From Desulfoluna sp. (GTDB taxonomy: Bacteria; Desulfobacterota; Desulfobacteria; Desulfobacterales; Desulfolunaceae): 64,000 nucleotides of DNA. Location of the stretch: the NCBI RefSeq assembly GCF_030145185.1, contig NZ_JAQYWB010000029.1, forward strand, positions 1 to 64,000, written 5' to 3'. Made by a program: the position numbers and the translations under genes. Shown one piece after another: positions 1 to 8,777 of the stretch (its first letter is position 1; each line of letters begins with the position of its first letter). The notes below the pieces were generated by a model that worked only from the letters and a program-made list of their open reading frames with translations, ran no database searches and was not told where the DNA came from.

Positions 1-144
1 CGGTATTCTGTCTGATTTTCTCACCCTTCGGGCGAGCCGGGTGCACTCATCTGCCGCGTTATCAGAGCTTTGAGGTAAACCACTACATCTTCAGCTCTGA
101 TGCCTTGCATATGAGCGCACCCAACTCGTGAAATATCCGGGTTA
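1..144. repeat. Family-1 dispersed repeat, cut by the window edge
   Basis: The first 42 bases are the exact reverse complement of 58787-58828, the left part of another family-1 copy. The right end carries the family terminus GTGAAATATCCGGGTTAA. Between them lies a private insert with nested inverted repeats: GTGCACTCAT pairs with ATGAGCGCAC, and ATCAGAGCT with AGCTCTGAT. The left terminus lies outside the window. Confidence 0.75.
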
Positions 145-162
145 AGGACGGGGAAGCGAGTC

Positions 163-975
163 TCAAGGGGGAGGTGTCTCCGGCAACGCGATCTTGGAAG
201 AGACGGGCCAGCCTTTTGCCTGGATGGTTTTTTTCAGGATCTCTATGCGATCTTCCGGGTGGGGGTGAGACGCCACGAGATGGGCGAGGCGTCCGCTGCG
301 TCGGCGCTCGGCGATCCGTATGAAAAAATCAACGGCACCACCGGCATGGCCGTATGCCTTGACGAGAAGCGACAGACCATAAAGGTCGGCGGCCGTCTCC
401 TGTCTGCGGGAGTAAGAGGCGTGAAGGGTGCGGGTGAAAAAAGCGGTGAGGCGTGAAGAGATGGCCTCGCCCAGGACGAGTCGGCTTGCGATGCCAAAAA
501 GAAGAACTCTTCCCAGTCGGGTGAGATGATCCTGGTGGGCAAAGTGGCCCAGCTCATGCCCCACGATCATGGCCAGCTCATTTTCCGACGCCACCTCCTT
601 CAACAGCCCGGAGAAAACAACAATCGTGCCCCCGGGCAGGGCCACGGCGTTGATCTCCTCCCGGTCGATGATGCCGATCCGGAAATGACGGGTGTGGTTG
701 GCCTCGTCTGGCGCGAACTCCCCTTCCAGGCGTTGCAGGATGTGATCGAGGCGAGGATCCTCCGATAAGTCCAGGTTGTTGGTGAGGTGATGGCCCAGCA
801 GGTCTTCATACGAAGGTGGGATAAATTTTACCAGAGAGTCCACAAAGAAACCGGCCAGAATGAAGAGAAGCACCAGGCCCGCCACCATCCCGGAGAGGAG
901 AAGACACAGGTCCCAGAGTCTGGATCCTTGAGACACATTGACGTTTCGGGCCAGGGGTCGGGGTTTGAATTTCAT
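163..975 (-). CDS. M48-family zinc metallopeptidase, membrane-anchored
   Basis: This is a 270-residue M48 (HtpX/Oma1/BepA-like) peptidase. The zinc motif HELGH is at about residues 140-144, and the downstream glutamate ligand sits in RRQETAADLYG. One hydrophobic segment (about residues 22-45) near the N-terminus suggests an inner-membrane anchor with the catalytic domain outside. I start it at 975 because GGAG lies 5 bases upstream; an in-frame start at 1005 lacks such a site. Members of the family degrade or refold envelope proteins, but the substrate here cannot be read from sequence. It lies downstream of two YbjQ-family genes on the same strand, with gaps of 85 and 47 bases that allow cotranscription. 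Confidence 0.88.
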   Translation of the reverse strand: MKFKPRPLARNVNVSQGSRLWDLCLLLSGMVAGLVLLFILAGFFVDSLVKFIPPSYEDLLGHHLTNNLDLSEDPRLDHILQRLEGEFAPDEANHTRHFRIGIIDREEINAVALPGGTIVVFSGLLKEVASENELAMIVGHELGHFAHQDHLTRLGRVLLFGIASRLVLGEAISSRLTAFFTRTLHASYSRRQETAADLYGLSLLVKAYGHAGGAVDFFIRIAERRRSGRLAHLVASHPHPEDRIEILKKTIQAKGWPVSSKIALPETPPP

Positions 976-1060
976 GGGTCTCCGCTGTGAGTGGTGAACC
1001 GTCAATCGGGACGTGGCTTCTTCCGGTGTATGGGGGGCGTCCTGCGCCGTCGAAGTTCTT

Positions 1061-1561
1061 TCAGATTTTTAAGGGTGCCTCGCTGGTGGGGCTTGTGCGG
1101 AGCCAGATGGCGGTGCCGTAAGCCAGGGTCTCCACGCTGCCAATCATTCTTTTTTGGTTGGCGCTGTTGCCGATGGCTGCGGTTTCCAATCGCATGTTGA
1201 CGATGATGGCCGCGCCCGGAGCGCTCGCTTTCATACGAAGGATGGCCTCCCGTCGGGAGCGATCCACCAGGGTCTCGTAGGATTTGACCCGTCCGCCGAA
1301 GATGTTTCTCAGGCGGGCAAGAAATCGTTTGAAGTAATCGATACTGATCACCGCACTGCCTGAGACCATCATGCTGCCGCGGATTTCATCGACAGACTGG
1401 TCGTGTTTGATGGTCACGGCGGGAAGGGTGAGGAGTGCCTGTTCTCTTTTCATGAGGCTTCGGTAGTGGCGTTTCTCCACCAGGGTTCCCACCGTGTAGC
1501 CCAGGGTCACAAGGAAAAGAAGCGTCAACAGGCCGACGTTTTGCATTATCAGTTCGATCAT
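1061..1561 (-). CDS. YbjQ-like protein with N-terminal membrane segment
   Basis: This 166-residue protein has one hydrophobic N-terminal segment (about residues 5-24), then a domain resembling the YbjQ/UPF0145 'heavy-metal-binding' fold. The support is the pattern SRREAILRMKASAPGAAIIV followed by a YGTAI strand, which parallels the neighbouring canonical YbjQ protein. The start at 1561 has AGGAG 6 bases upstream. It looks like a membrane-tethered paralogue of its neighbour at 1609-1923. The family forms pentamers, and its metal-binding name is not well backed by experiment, so no precise function is claimed. Confidence 0.72.
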   Translation of the reverse strand: MIELIMQNVGLLTLLFLVTLGYTVGTLVEKRHYRSLMKREQALLTLPAVTIKHDQSVDEIRGSMMVSGSAVISIDYFKRFLARLRNIFGGRVKSYETLVDRSRREAILRMKASAPGAAIIVNMRLETAAIGNSANQKRMIGSVETLAYGTAIWLRTSPTSEAPLKI

Positions 1562-1608
1562 GGGAGCTCCTGTGGGTAAGCCATGGTCCATGGCGGGTTG
1601 TGCTGGGA

Positions 1609-1923
1609 TTACTCCACGCGAACGGCGGTTCCATAGGCAAAGAGTTCTGCCGCCCCTTGGGCCACAGATGAGGTGGCGAATCGGACATTGACCACGGCGT
1701 TGGCGCCAAGCTGAGAGGCTTGGGCCTTCATGCGCTCAACCGCCTCCTTGCGGGCATCTCCCAGGAGCTCCGTGTATCCCTTCAGTTCCCCTCCCACAAG
1801 ATTTTTCAGGCTGGCCATGAAATCTCGCCCGATGTGTTTGGCCCGGACTGTGCTGCCCTGGACGAGGCCGTAATGTTCCACGATGGTTTTTCCCGGAATG
1901 GTTTCGATGTTGGTGATGTACAT
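1609..1923 (-). CDS. YbjQ/UPF0145 family protein
   Basis: This 104-residue protein is a full-length YbjQ family member. It has the N-terminal TIPGKTIVEHYGLVQGSTV segment, a central KHIGRDFMASLKNLVGGELK, the helix ARKEAVERMKAQASQLGANA and the closing FAYGTAVRVE. Family length is about 105 residues, so it is complete. It is a small soluble protein with no signal peptide. It is the first gene of a minus-strand group with the membrane-anchored paralogue and the M48 peptidase. The cellular role of the family is unknown. Confidence 0.88.
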   Translation of the reverse strand: MYITNIETIPGKTIVEHYGLVQGSTVRAKHIGRDFMASLKNLVGGELKGYTELLGDARKEAVERMKAQASQLGANAVVNVRFATSSVAQGAAELFAYGTAVRVE

Positions 1924-2683
1924 GAGATTCTCCGTGGTGAGTCAGGGAGGGTGGTGCTCTGTATGAAAGAGCGGCACCGGGTTGTTGTTTCTTCTTTATT
2001 TGGGGTCACCCGGGCGCTGAGATATGGCGTCGGGTGGCTTCACTGTTTGTACCGTTTATAAGTTTACCTTTTTGGGCGTGCACTGACAATTGATTTGTCT
2101 AAAGATCAGGTGTCAGAAATTTTTACCAGGGCAACCTATGTGCTTGATATGGATGCGGTACCAACGCAAACCTAACGCGTTAGGTTCGAAAAGGATATAG
2201 AGGACACAGAAAAGAACACTGTTTTATATCCAGTTGCTTGTTGCAGGGAGTGACGAGTGATCGAAATAAAAATAACCGGATTTTTAGGAAACGGTGGCAC
2301 GCGATGAAAAAGTAGTTGGATTACCTTCCTATTTTTCATACCAAAAGTCCTTTTTTTAGTTCTGTTGCTTTCGGGGGAACGATTTTTTGACTGTTGCGAA
2401 ACCCCGAAAGTAAAAGATCACTGTGGTGCGAAATTTCGTTTTTGTGGCCCAAAATGCCGTTTTTAAGATCGAATCGAATGATTTGATCAAAAAAATTCAA
2501 CAAAACCGCAATGAATAGAATGTGTAAGCTGTTTCAGTGACTTATCAGGGAACGCAACCGGGGCGGGTGGGGTTCTTCAGACATCGCCGTTGCATTTTGG
2601 GGGGCGGCGTGTGTAACAAGATGACAGTTTCAAGATGTATGACGGGGGGTTGTCCTGTACCGAAAGGGAGGAGAGATACAACA
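1924..2683. other. Long AT-rich intergenic region upstream of hydA
   Basis: About 760 bases separate the divergent YbjQ and hydA genes, and no convincing gene lies here. It holds an 18-base perfect palindrome at 2169-2186. It also holds a 9-base inverted repeat, CTTTCGGGG and CCCCGAAAG, near 2369-2412. The stretch from about 2330 to 2530 is distinctly AT-rich relative to the coding sequence. Promoters for both directions should lie here, but no clean -35/-10 pair stood out. Confidence 0.5.
2169..2186. promoter_or_regulatory. 18-bp perfect palindrome, candidate operator
   Basis: AACCTAACGCGTTAGGTT is its own reverse complement. It lies in the gap between the YbjQ gene and hydA, about 245 bases from the former and 500 from the latter. 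There is no loop, which suits a dimeric DNA-binding protein better than an RNA hairpin. The regulator is unknown. Confidence 0.45.
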
Positions 2684-4015
2684 ATGTCTGAAGCAATCAA
2701 GAAGAAGTCCGCGATTCAGTCCATGGACCTGTCCGGTGTTCAGGTGGATGCGTCCGGAGCGGTCCGAAAAATGGAAGGGGTGAAGAACACGATTTTTGCC
2801 CCGGGGGTCAATGATCTGGGAAACCTCTATTTCCTTGAGGTGGATCACACGCTATGTCAGGGGTGTGGGGAGTGCGCCCACCACTGCCCCACCGGGGCGA
2901 TCCAGGAGACGGAGGATGGCACGCGCAGCATTGTGGACCCGGCGGCCTGTATGAACTGTGGGCAGTGCCTGACCCACTGCCCATATGGCGCGGTGACGGA
3001 GCGTGTGTCGTACGTCAGCGAGGTGTTCGAAAAGCTCAAGGATCCCGATACCGTGGTGGTAACCATGACGGCGCCTGCCGTGCGGTATGCCTTAGGGGAG
3101 TGCTTCGGCATGCCCATGGGGACCTATGTGGGGGGGAAGGTGCATTCGGTGCTGAGGCGTCTCGGTTTTGACTATATTTGGGATAACGAATGGACCGCCG
3201 ATGTGACCATCATGGAGGAGGGCACCGAACTGCTGGAGCGGGTGACGCAAGGGGGGAAAGGCGACAAGCCCCTGCCCCAGTTCACCTCGTGCTGCCCGGG
3301 TTGGATCAAATTCTGTGAGTCGTTTTATCCTGACCTGATTCCCCATCTCTCCACCTGCCGATCCCCCGTGGCCATGCTGGGGCCTCTGGCCAAGACCTAT
3401 GGGGCCGAGCAGACCGGGAAAGATCCCAAAAAGATCTACACGGTCTCTATCATGCCCTGTATCGCCAAAAAGTACGAAGGCCTGCGTCCTGAGATGAATG
3501 CCAGCGGGCAGAGAGATATTGATGCCACCATCAATACCCGTGAGCTCGCGTACATGATCAAGAAAGCGGGGATCCCCTTCACCTCTCTTCCCGATGAAGA
3601 GCCGGACCCCATCCTGGGCATGTCCACCGGTGCCGCCACGCTCTTTGGTACCAGTGGCGGGGTGATGGAAGCGGCTCTTCGTTTTGCCTATGAGGCCATC
3701 TCCGGAAAGACCCTGGTGGATCCCTCCATCAAAGCGGTACGCACCGGTAAGGGGATCAATAAAGTGGAGGTGGAGGTTCCCGGCTTTGGCCCTGTGCGCA
3801 TTGCCGTGGTGAGTGGACTTCAGAATGCGGCCAAACTTTGTGAGGAGGTGCGCGCCGGTACCAGTAATCTCCATTTTATCGAGGTGATGACTTGCCCCGG
3901 TGGTTGTGTCAATGGCGGGGGGCAACCCATGGACGATTCGATCCTTGAGGCCTCCCTTTTTAAAAAGATGATGGCCCGGGTCAACAAGCGGTTCACCCTG
4001 AGAAAGGTTGCATAA
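2684..4015 (+). CDS. hydA: Periplasmic [FeFe] hydrogenase large subunit
   Basis: HydA is the catalytic subunit of an iron-only hydrogenase (2H+ + 2e- to H2, reversible), 443 residues long. Two ferredoxin-type motifs, CQGCGECAHHCP (about 58-69) and CMNCGQCLTHCP (about 89-100), bind the relay [4Fe-4S] clusters. The H-cluster signatures follow: TSCCPGW (201-207), MPCIAKKYE (257-265) and EVMTCPGGC (400-408). It has no signal peptide; the next gene carries a Tat signal, as in the Desulfovibrio periplasmic HydAB enzyme, so the pair is probably exported together. The start at 2684 follows GGGAGGAGAG, and the longer in-frame extension from 2537 has no family support. The maturases hydG, hydE and hydF follow on the same strand. 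Confidence 0.96.
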   Translation: MSEAIKKKSAIQSMDLSGVQVDASGAVRKMEGVKNTIFAPGVNDLGNLYFLEVDHTLCQGCGECAHHCPTGAIQETEDGTRSIVDPAACMNCGQCLTHCPYGAVTERVSYVSEVFEKLKDPDTVVVTMTAPAVRYALGECFGMPMGTYVGGKVHSVLRRLGFDYIWDNEWTADVTIMEEGTELLERVTQGGKGDKPLPQFTSCCPGWIKFCESFYPDLIPHLSTCRSPVAMLGPLAKTYGAEQTGKDPKKIYTVSIMPCIAKKYEGLRPEMNASGQRDIDATINTRELAYMIKKAGIPFTSLPDEEPDPILGMSTGAATLFGTSGGVMEAALRFAYEAISGKTLVDPSIKAVRTGKGINKVEVEVPGFGPVRIAVVSGLQNAAKLCEEVRAGTSNLHFIEVMTCPGGCVNGGGQPMDDSILEASLFKKMMARVNKRFTLRKVA

Positions 4016-4028
4016 AGGAGATATGACG

Positions 4029-4379
4029 ATGAAAAAAGGACGATGGGATCTCTCTCGACGTAGTTTTATCAAGGTGGCCGGCTTGAGTTGCGGGTATGCC
4101 CTGGTTGGGGCCAGGATGGCCCGGGAAAGCGTGGCCGCGGTTCTGGATCTGGTGGGACTTCGCCAGCAGTCCGTGTATGGCGCCGACGCCAATCCGAAGA
4201 TTTACGCACTTCGTAAATCCCAGGAGAACCCCATGGTGAAGAAACTCTATGCCAAAGACGGGTTTTTAGCGGAGGGGCCCTGCGGGCACCATTCCCACAC
4301 GTTGCTCCATACCCATTACAAGGACAAGAGCATGTTTATTAAGGCGTTAAAGAAAAAGGGCATTGAACTGGCGATGTGA
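4029..4379 (+). CDS. hydB: [FeFe] hydrogenase small subunit with Tat signal
   Basis: This 116-residue protein matches the small subunit of the Desulfovibrio-type periplasmic iron hydrogenase. A twin-arginine signal, SRRSFIKVAGLSCGYALVGA, covers residues 9-28. The mature part (after about residue 40) has the short helical YALRKSQENPMVKKLY segment typical of the family. Its signal would carry the HydA-HydB complex across the membrane by the Tat route. I prefer the ATG at 4029, which lies 8 bases after AAAGGAG; an ATG at 4023 is also in frame. It begins 13 bases after hydA and must be cotranscribed with it. Confidence 0.93.
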   Translation: MKKGRWDLSRRSFIKVAGLSCGYALVGARMARESVAAVLDLVGLRQQSVYGADANPKIYALRKSQENPMVKKLYAKDGFLAEGPCGHHSHTLLHTHYKDKSMFIKALKKKGIELAM

Positions 4380-4389
4380 TTCGATCGCC

Positions 4390-4420
4390 TGGGGCTCCCC
4401 GGTTTTTCCGGGGTGCCCTG
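4390..4420 (+). terminator. Possible hairpin after hydB
   Basis: GGGCTCCCCGG, a TTTTT loop and CCGGGGTGCCC form an 11-base stem with one mismatch just after the hydB stop. It is followed by TGAAAAAAG rather than a T-run, so it may be an RNA-stability or processing hairpin rather than an intrinsic terminator. Confidence 0.4.
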
Positions 4421-4717
4421 AAAAAAGACGGCGTGGCAGCCTTTTTAGATGAGAGCCGTCATTTTATGAGAGGTATGGCGTAAAATGTGCTTTCTCTCGT
4501 AGGGAGGTGAACCGTCGGCCGCCTGTGGAGTTCGAACGGTCTGAACCGCGGAAGCGGGGATGTGGCCGTCAACAGGCTGCTGATCGGAACGGATGCGGTT
4601 GAATGCTTCCCGATCCCAACCTGTGGTTATAATGTATCAGAATGCGGGGAGCCTTGACGCCAAAGACTGTCAGGTGTCTGGGACTTTCCGGTGTGACGCC
4701 TTGCGCCATGCCACTGG
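4421..4717. other. Non-coding gap between hydB and hydG
   Basis: About 300 bases hold no supportable gene. The stretch 4505-4625 is GC-rich with several short complementary segments (GGAAGC near 4551 with GCTTCC near 4607; CCGT with ACGG), as a structured leader might have. No known riboswitch or small-RNA consensus was recognised. A promoter for hydGEF could lie here. Confidence 0.4.
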
Positions 4718-6139
4718 ATGGACAAGATGACTTATGATTTTGAGAACCCCCAGGATTTTATTGATGCGGAAAAAATCTGGAACCACATAGAAAAGGCCCA
4801 GAGCCCGGCGCCGGAGCAGGTGCGTGAGGTCCTGGCCAAGGCCTTGGAAATGAAGGGGCTGGGCCTGGACGATGCCGCGGTTCTTCTGGCCTGTGAAGAC
4901 ACGGATCTTGATGAAGAATTGTTTGAAACGGCCAAAAAAGTAAAGGAGAGCATCTACGGCAACCGGATGGTGCTTTTTGCCCCTCTGTATATTACCAATG
5001 AGTGCAGCAACTGTTGCACGTATTGTGCGTTCAATGCCACGAACAACGAGCTTATTCGACGTACCCTGAACCCTGATGAGATCCGTCAGGAGGTGACGGC
5101 CCTGGAAGATCTGGGGCACAAGCGTCTTCTTCTGGTCTACGGGGAACACCCCCGCTTCGGGGCCGAGTGGATGAAAGAGACCATGGAGACGGTTTACGCC
5201 ACCATGTCTGAAAAGAGCGGTCAGATTCGGCGTGTGAATGTCAATTGCGCCCCCCTGGACGTGGAAGGGTTCCGTACCCTGGCCTCCGCGGGTATCGGTA
5301 CATACCAGTGCTTCCAGGAAACCTATCACCGGGAAACGTACGCGAAGTACCATATCAAGGGCAAAAAACGAGATTTCCTCTATCGGCTTCACGTCTTTCA
5401 CCGCGCCATGAAAGCGGGCATCGAAGATGTGGGCATGGGGGCGCTTTTCGGCCTGTTTGACCACCGGTTTGAGCTTCTGGCCCTGCTCTCCCACGCCCAG
5501 CAGCTTGAGGCAGACTGCGGCGTTGGTCCCCACACCCTCTCTTTCCCCCGTATTGAGCCGGCTTTAGGCTCCGAGCTGGCCAGTAACCCACCGGACGTGA
5601 TTACCGATCACCGGTTTAAAAAGATTGTCGCCATTATGCGCCTTGCCGTGCCGTATACCGGGTTGATCTTGAGCACCCGTGAGTCGGCGGAGATGCGGCG
5701 TGAGCTCATGGAGCTGGGGGTTTCTCAGATGAGCGCCGGGTCCCGGACCTACCCCGGAGCGTACTCGGACCCTGAGTATGACCGGCCCGAGGTGCAGCAG
5801 TTCTGTATAGGGGACAACCGCTCCCTGGAGGATGTGATCCTCGAGATGGCGCAAAACGGTTATATCCCCTCCTGGTGCACGGCCTGCTACCGCAAGGGCC
5901 GCACCGGCGATCATTTTATGACCCTGGCCAAGAAGGGTTTTATTCAGGAGTTCTGTATTCCCAACGCTCTTCTTACCTTCCGGGAGTATCTGACGGATTA
6001 CGCCGGTCCGGAGACAAAAAAAGCAGGGGAAGCGGTGCTTGCTAAAAGCGCAGGGATGATGGCCGGCCGGAAATGTGCCGCAGAGTTTTCAGAGCTGCTC
6101 AAGCGGGTTGAGGCCGGTGAAAGGGACCTTTATATCTGA
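4718..6139 (+). CDS. hydG: [FeFe] hydrogenase maturase HydG, radical SAM tyrosine lyase
   Basis: HydG cleaves tyrosine to p-cresol, releasing the CO and cyanide used to build the H-cluster. The 473-residue length is standard. The radical SAM motif CSNCCTYC gives cysteines at about residues 96, 100 and 103. The C-terminal cluster motif has cysteines at about 387, 390 and 413 (WCTACYRKGRTGDHFM onward), which holds the auxiliary dangler-iron cluster distinguishing HydG from ThiH. The start at 4718 has no strong ribosome site; an in-frame ATG at 4727 is an alternative. It is followed 56 bases later by hydE in the same direction, and both serve the hydA product. Confidence 0.95.
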   Translation: MDKMTYDFENPQDFIDAEKIWNHIEKAQSPAPEQVREVLAKALEMKGLGLDDAAVLLACEDTDLDEELFETAKKVKESIYGNRMVLFAPLYITNECSNCCTYCAFNATNNELIRRTLNPDEIRQEVTALEDLGHKRLLLVYGEHPRFGAEWMKETMETVYATMSEKSGQIRRVNVNCAPLDVEGFRTLASAGIGTYQCFQETYHRETYAKYHIKGKKRDFLYRLHVFHRAMKAGIEDVGMGALFGLFDHRFELLALLSHAQQLEADCGVGPHTLSFPRIEPALGSELASNPPDVITDHRFKKIVAIMRLAVPYTGLILSTRESAEMRRELMELGVSQMSAGSRTYPGAYSDPEYDRPEVQQFCIGDNRSLEDVILEMAQNGYIPSWCTACYRKGRTGDHFMTLAKKGFIQEFCIPNALLTFREYLTDYAGPETKKAGEAVLAKSAGMMAGRKCAAEFSELLKRVEAGERDLYI

Positions 6140-6195
6140 GCCGGGAGGCCTGTGAAAGAGACACTTGATCAGGCTTTTTTCAAAAGGGAGTGCGG

Positions 6196-7188
6196 ATGAC
6201 GAAAGAAGAGATCATCGCTTTTTTGGAAGGGGTGGACGATCTCTGGCTCTTTGCTCTCGCCCAAGCAAGGCGGACGGAGACCTTTGGAACGGATATCTAC
6301 CTGCGTGGCATCGTAGAGTTTTCAAGCGTTTGTCGCTGTCAGTGCAATTATTGCGGTCTTCGGGCACCCAACGCGGAGATCCACCGCTACCAGCTCACCG
6401 AGGATGAGATCCTGGACGCCGTGGATGAGCTGGCATCCTTGAATCTTCCCACCGTGGTGCTCCAGGGCGGAGAAGATCCCTCCTACGATGTGGCCACCAT
6501 CGGGCGCATTGTTCGAACCGTGAAAGCGCGGCATCACATGGCCGTGACCCTCTCCCTGGGTGAACGGGGGAGGGAGGCTTTTTCCCACTGGCGGGACTGC
6601 GGTGCCGATCGTTATTTATTGAAAATGGAGACGATGGACCGCTCCATCTATACGACGCTTCGGCCCGGATGTGACTTTGACGCACGCCTCGCCGGGGTCC
6701 GTACCCTGCAAGCCCTGGGCTACGAAGCCGGGTCAGGAATGATTACCGGCTTGCCTGGGATGACCATAGAAAGCCTGGCGGACGATATCCTGGCCGTTAC
6801 CGCCCTGGACCTGGATATGATCTCGGCCGGTCCCTTTGTCCCCCATCCCCAGACCCCCTTCGGGGCGGAGGCGGGGGGCGATCCTCAACTCGCCCTGCGC
6901 ACCATGGCCCTTTTGAGGCTCCTCAACCCTAAAGTCAATATCCCGGCCACCAGTGCCCTGGAAACCGTGCGGGCAGAGGGCCGAAAACAGGGGATCGACG
7001 CCGGGGCCAACGTCCTCATGTTCTCCGTCACCCCGGCGGCCGTGCGTAAAAATTACGCCATCTATCCGGGAAAAAATCAGGAGCCCCAGACCGCCTTTCA
7101 GACGGTTGAAAATGCCCGTGAACTGATCCGAAGCATGGGCCTGGTCCCCTCCATGAGCCTGGGTGGGTCCAAGGTGGCCAGGGGGTGA
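6196..7188 (+). CDS. hydE: [FeFe] hydrogenase maturase HydE, radical SAM
   Basis: HydE is the radical SAM maturase that works on the HydG-derived Fe(CO)2(CN)-cysteine synthon during H-cluster assembly. The radical SAM motif CRCQCNYC gives cysteines at about residues 46, 50 and 53, followed by GLRAPNAEIHRYQ, typical of HydE rather than BioB. The length is 330 residues. The ATG at 6196 is chosen because AAGGGAG lies 5 bases upstream; a GTG at 6190 overlaps that site. hydF lies downstream, but a 139-base palindromic repeat is inserted between them. Confidence 0.94.
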   Translation: MTKEEIIAFLEGVDDLWLFALAQARRTETFGTDIYLRGIVEFSSVCRCQCNYCGLRAPNAEIHRYQLTEDEILDAVDELASLNLPTVVLQGGEDPSYDVATIGRIVRTVKARHHMAVTLSLGERGREAFSHWRDCGADRYLLKMETMDRSIYTTLRPGCDFDARLAGVRTLQALGYEAGSGMITGLPGMTIESLADDILAVTALDLDMISAGPFVPHPQTPFGAEAGGDPQLALRTMALLRLLNPKVNIPATSALETVRAEGRKQGIDAGANVLMFSVTPAAVRKNYAIYPGKNQEPQTAFQTVENARELIRSMGLVPSMSLGGSKVARG

Positions 7189-7240
7189 TTCCGGGTTAAT
7201 AACGTCAGTAGACGAACGGGTTTTTGTCTGCCGACAGCTT

Positions 7241-7379
7241 ATGCCCTTGCGACGCACTGTGCGTTTCCTTGCACTTCACGCGAATGCGGACGCGTTTCAG
7301 CCTGGAATGACGACTCCCGATGCGCATTCGCAAACCCGCTTTCAAGGTGGTGCCACCTTGCCGCCGGAGGCTTTTTTTA
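7241..7379 (-). repeat. Family-2 repeat copy A, between hydE and hydF
   Basis: Read on the minus strand, it starts GCCTCCGGCGG and contains an almost perfect palindrome (AAGGTGGCACCACCTT). Next comes GAAAGCGGGTTTGCGAATGCG, whose last nine bases pair with CGCATTCGC some 37 bases on. The block CATCGGGAGTCGT is shared with copy D at 49264-49469. The orientation is opposite to copy B, so hydF lies between inverted copies. Confidence 0.85.
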
Positions 7380-7416
7380 AAACTTTATGCCCCTGTGGCT
7401 GAAAAAGGAGTTCGAT

Positions 7417-8625
7417 ATGTCTGTCAAAGCGCCCAAGGGGGTTCGGTTGGTGATTACGCTGACCGGGCGCCGGAATGCGGGGAAATCATCGCTGATCAAC
7501 GCCATCTGCGGGGAGGAGATCGCCATTGTCTCGGAGATCCCCGGGACCACGACGGATCCGGTGGCTCGGCATCATGAGCTCTTGCCCCTGGGGCCGGCGA
7601 CCTTTTACGACACAGCGGGCCTGGATGACGAGGGGCCTTTGGGCGAACTCCGGATTCAGGCGGCAAGAAAAGTCCTGTTTCGAACGGATGTGGCCGTGGT
7701 GGTGGCCGGAGAAGAGGGGATCACCGCCTATGAAAAGGAGATCATCGAAGAGCTCCGGCGGCTGGATATTTCGTTTCTGGTGGCGCTGAACAAAAAGGAC
7801 CTTCGGAAGGACGTAGAGGCCGATCTCTACTGGTGCAACGATCAGGGGATTCAGGCGCTGTCGGTGTCAGCCCAGGGCGGAGACGGGGTTCGGGAACTGA
7901 AAGAGGCGCTCATCGCCATGGCACCCGAAGAGTTCCGTCAGGAACCCCTTCTTGTCAGGGACCTCGTGAACGAAGGGGACTGGGTGGTCTGCGTGGTGCC
8001 CATTGACCTGGCGGCTCCCAAGGGGCGACTCATTTTGCCCCAGGTAATGGTCCTTCGCGATATCCTCGATGCCGACGCCGTGGGCCTGGTCGTCAAGGAG
8101 CGGGAGCTCGAAGCGACCCTTGCCAATATGGGGAAAAAACCGGCCCTGGTCATCACCGATTCCCAGGCGGTGCTCGAGGTGGCCGCCGACGTCCCCGACG
8201 AGATCCCCATGACAACCTTTTCTACCCTCATGGCCCGCTACAAAGGCGACCTGAAAATCCTGGTAGACGGCGCCGACATGCTGGACAACCTCAAAGACGG
8301 CGATACCATCCTCATGGGAGAGGCCTGCTCCCACCACCAGGTGGACGACGACATCGGACGCGTGAAAATTCCCCACTGGATCACCCAGTATACCGGCCTG
8401 AACGTAAACTTTGAGTTCTACGCCGGCCATGATTTCCCAGAAAACCTCGAAAAATACGCCCTGGCCATCCACTGTGGCGGCTGCATGCTCAACCGCACCG
8501 CCATGCTTCGCCGCATTCGCGAATGCCAGCGCCGCGGCGTCCCCATCACCAACTACGGCGTGGCCATCTCAAAAGTCCAGGGCCTCCTGAACCGGGTCAT
8601 CAAACCCTTTGGCATGGGGACGTAA
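7417..8625 (+). CDS. hydF: [FeFe] hydrogenase maturation GTPase HydF
   Basis: HydF is the scaffold GTPase on which the 2Fe subcluster is assembled before insertion into HydA. It has 402 residues. The P-loop GRRNAGKS is at about 17-24, and a Switch I-like TTTD and DTAGLDD Walker B region follow. The C-terminal cluster site is formed by the ACSHH histidine-cysteine element and the HCGGCMLNR motif near the end. The start at 7417 has AAGGAG 6 bases upstream, which excludes the ten-residue extension from 7387. It is bracketed by inverted family-2 repeats; any transcript shared with hydE must cross copy A. Confidence 0.95.
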   Translation: MSVKAPKGVRLVITLTGRRNAGKSSLINAICGEEIAIVSEIPGTTTDPVARHHELLPLGPATFYDTAGLDDEGPLGELRIQAARKVLFRTDVAVVVAGEEGITAYEKEIIEELRRLDISFLVALNKKDLRKDVEADLYWCNDQGIQALSVSAQGGDGVRELKEALIAMAPEEFRQEPLLVRDLVNEGDWVVCVVPIDLAAPKGRLILPQVMVLRDILDADAVGLVVKERELEATLANMGKKPALVITDSQAVLEVAADVPDEIPMTTFSTLMARYKGDLKILVDGADMLDNLKDGDTILMGEACSHHQVDDDIGRVKIPHWITQYTGLNVNFEFYAGHDFPENLEKYALAIHCGGCMLNRTAMLRRIRECQRRGVPITNYGVAISKVQGLLNRVIKPFGMGT

Positions 8626-8638
8626 ACACGAAAAGCAA

Positions 8639-8776
8639 GCCTCCGGCGGCAAGGTGGCGCCACCTTGAAAGCGGGTTTGCGAATGCGATGTGGGTGTCGG
8701 GCCTTTGGGCGGAGATGCGTCCGCATTCGCGTGACGTTTGAGGAAATGCAACCTGCGCCACAAGGGCAAGTACTGC
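8639..8776 (+). repeat. Family-2 repeat copy B, downstream of hydF
   Basis: It begins GCCTCCGGCGG, followed by the perfect 16-base palindrome AAGGTGGCGCCACCTT. GAAAGCGGGTTTGCGAATGCG comes next and pairs at GCGAATGCG with CGCATTCGC about 37 bases later. It starts 13 bases after the hydF stop and abuts the stop of the convergent gene at 8778. Confidence 0.85.
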
Positions 8777-8777
8777 C

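Noticed and set aside
3092-4192. Minus-strand open frame of 366 codons opposite hydA
   Set aside because: It is the antisense of the hydrogenase gene; its residues show no domain and the sense frame has all catalytic motifs.
4500-4640. A possible 6S, SRP-type or riboswitch RNA before hydG
   Set aside because: Some complementary segments exist, but no core consensus of a known RNA could be matched and there is no clean terminator, so it is reported only as an unexplained gap.
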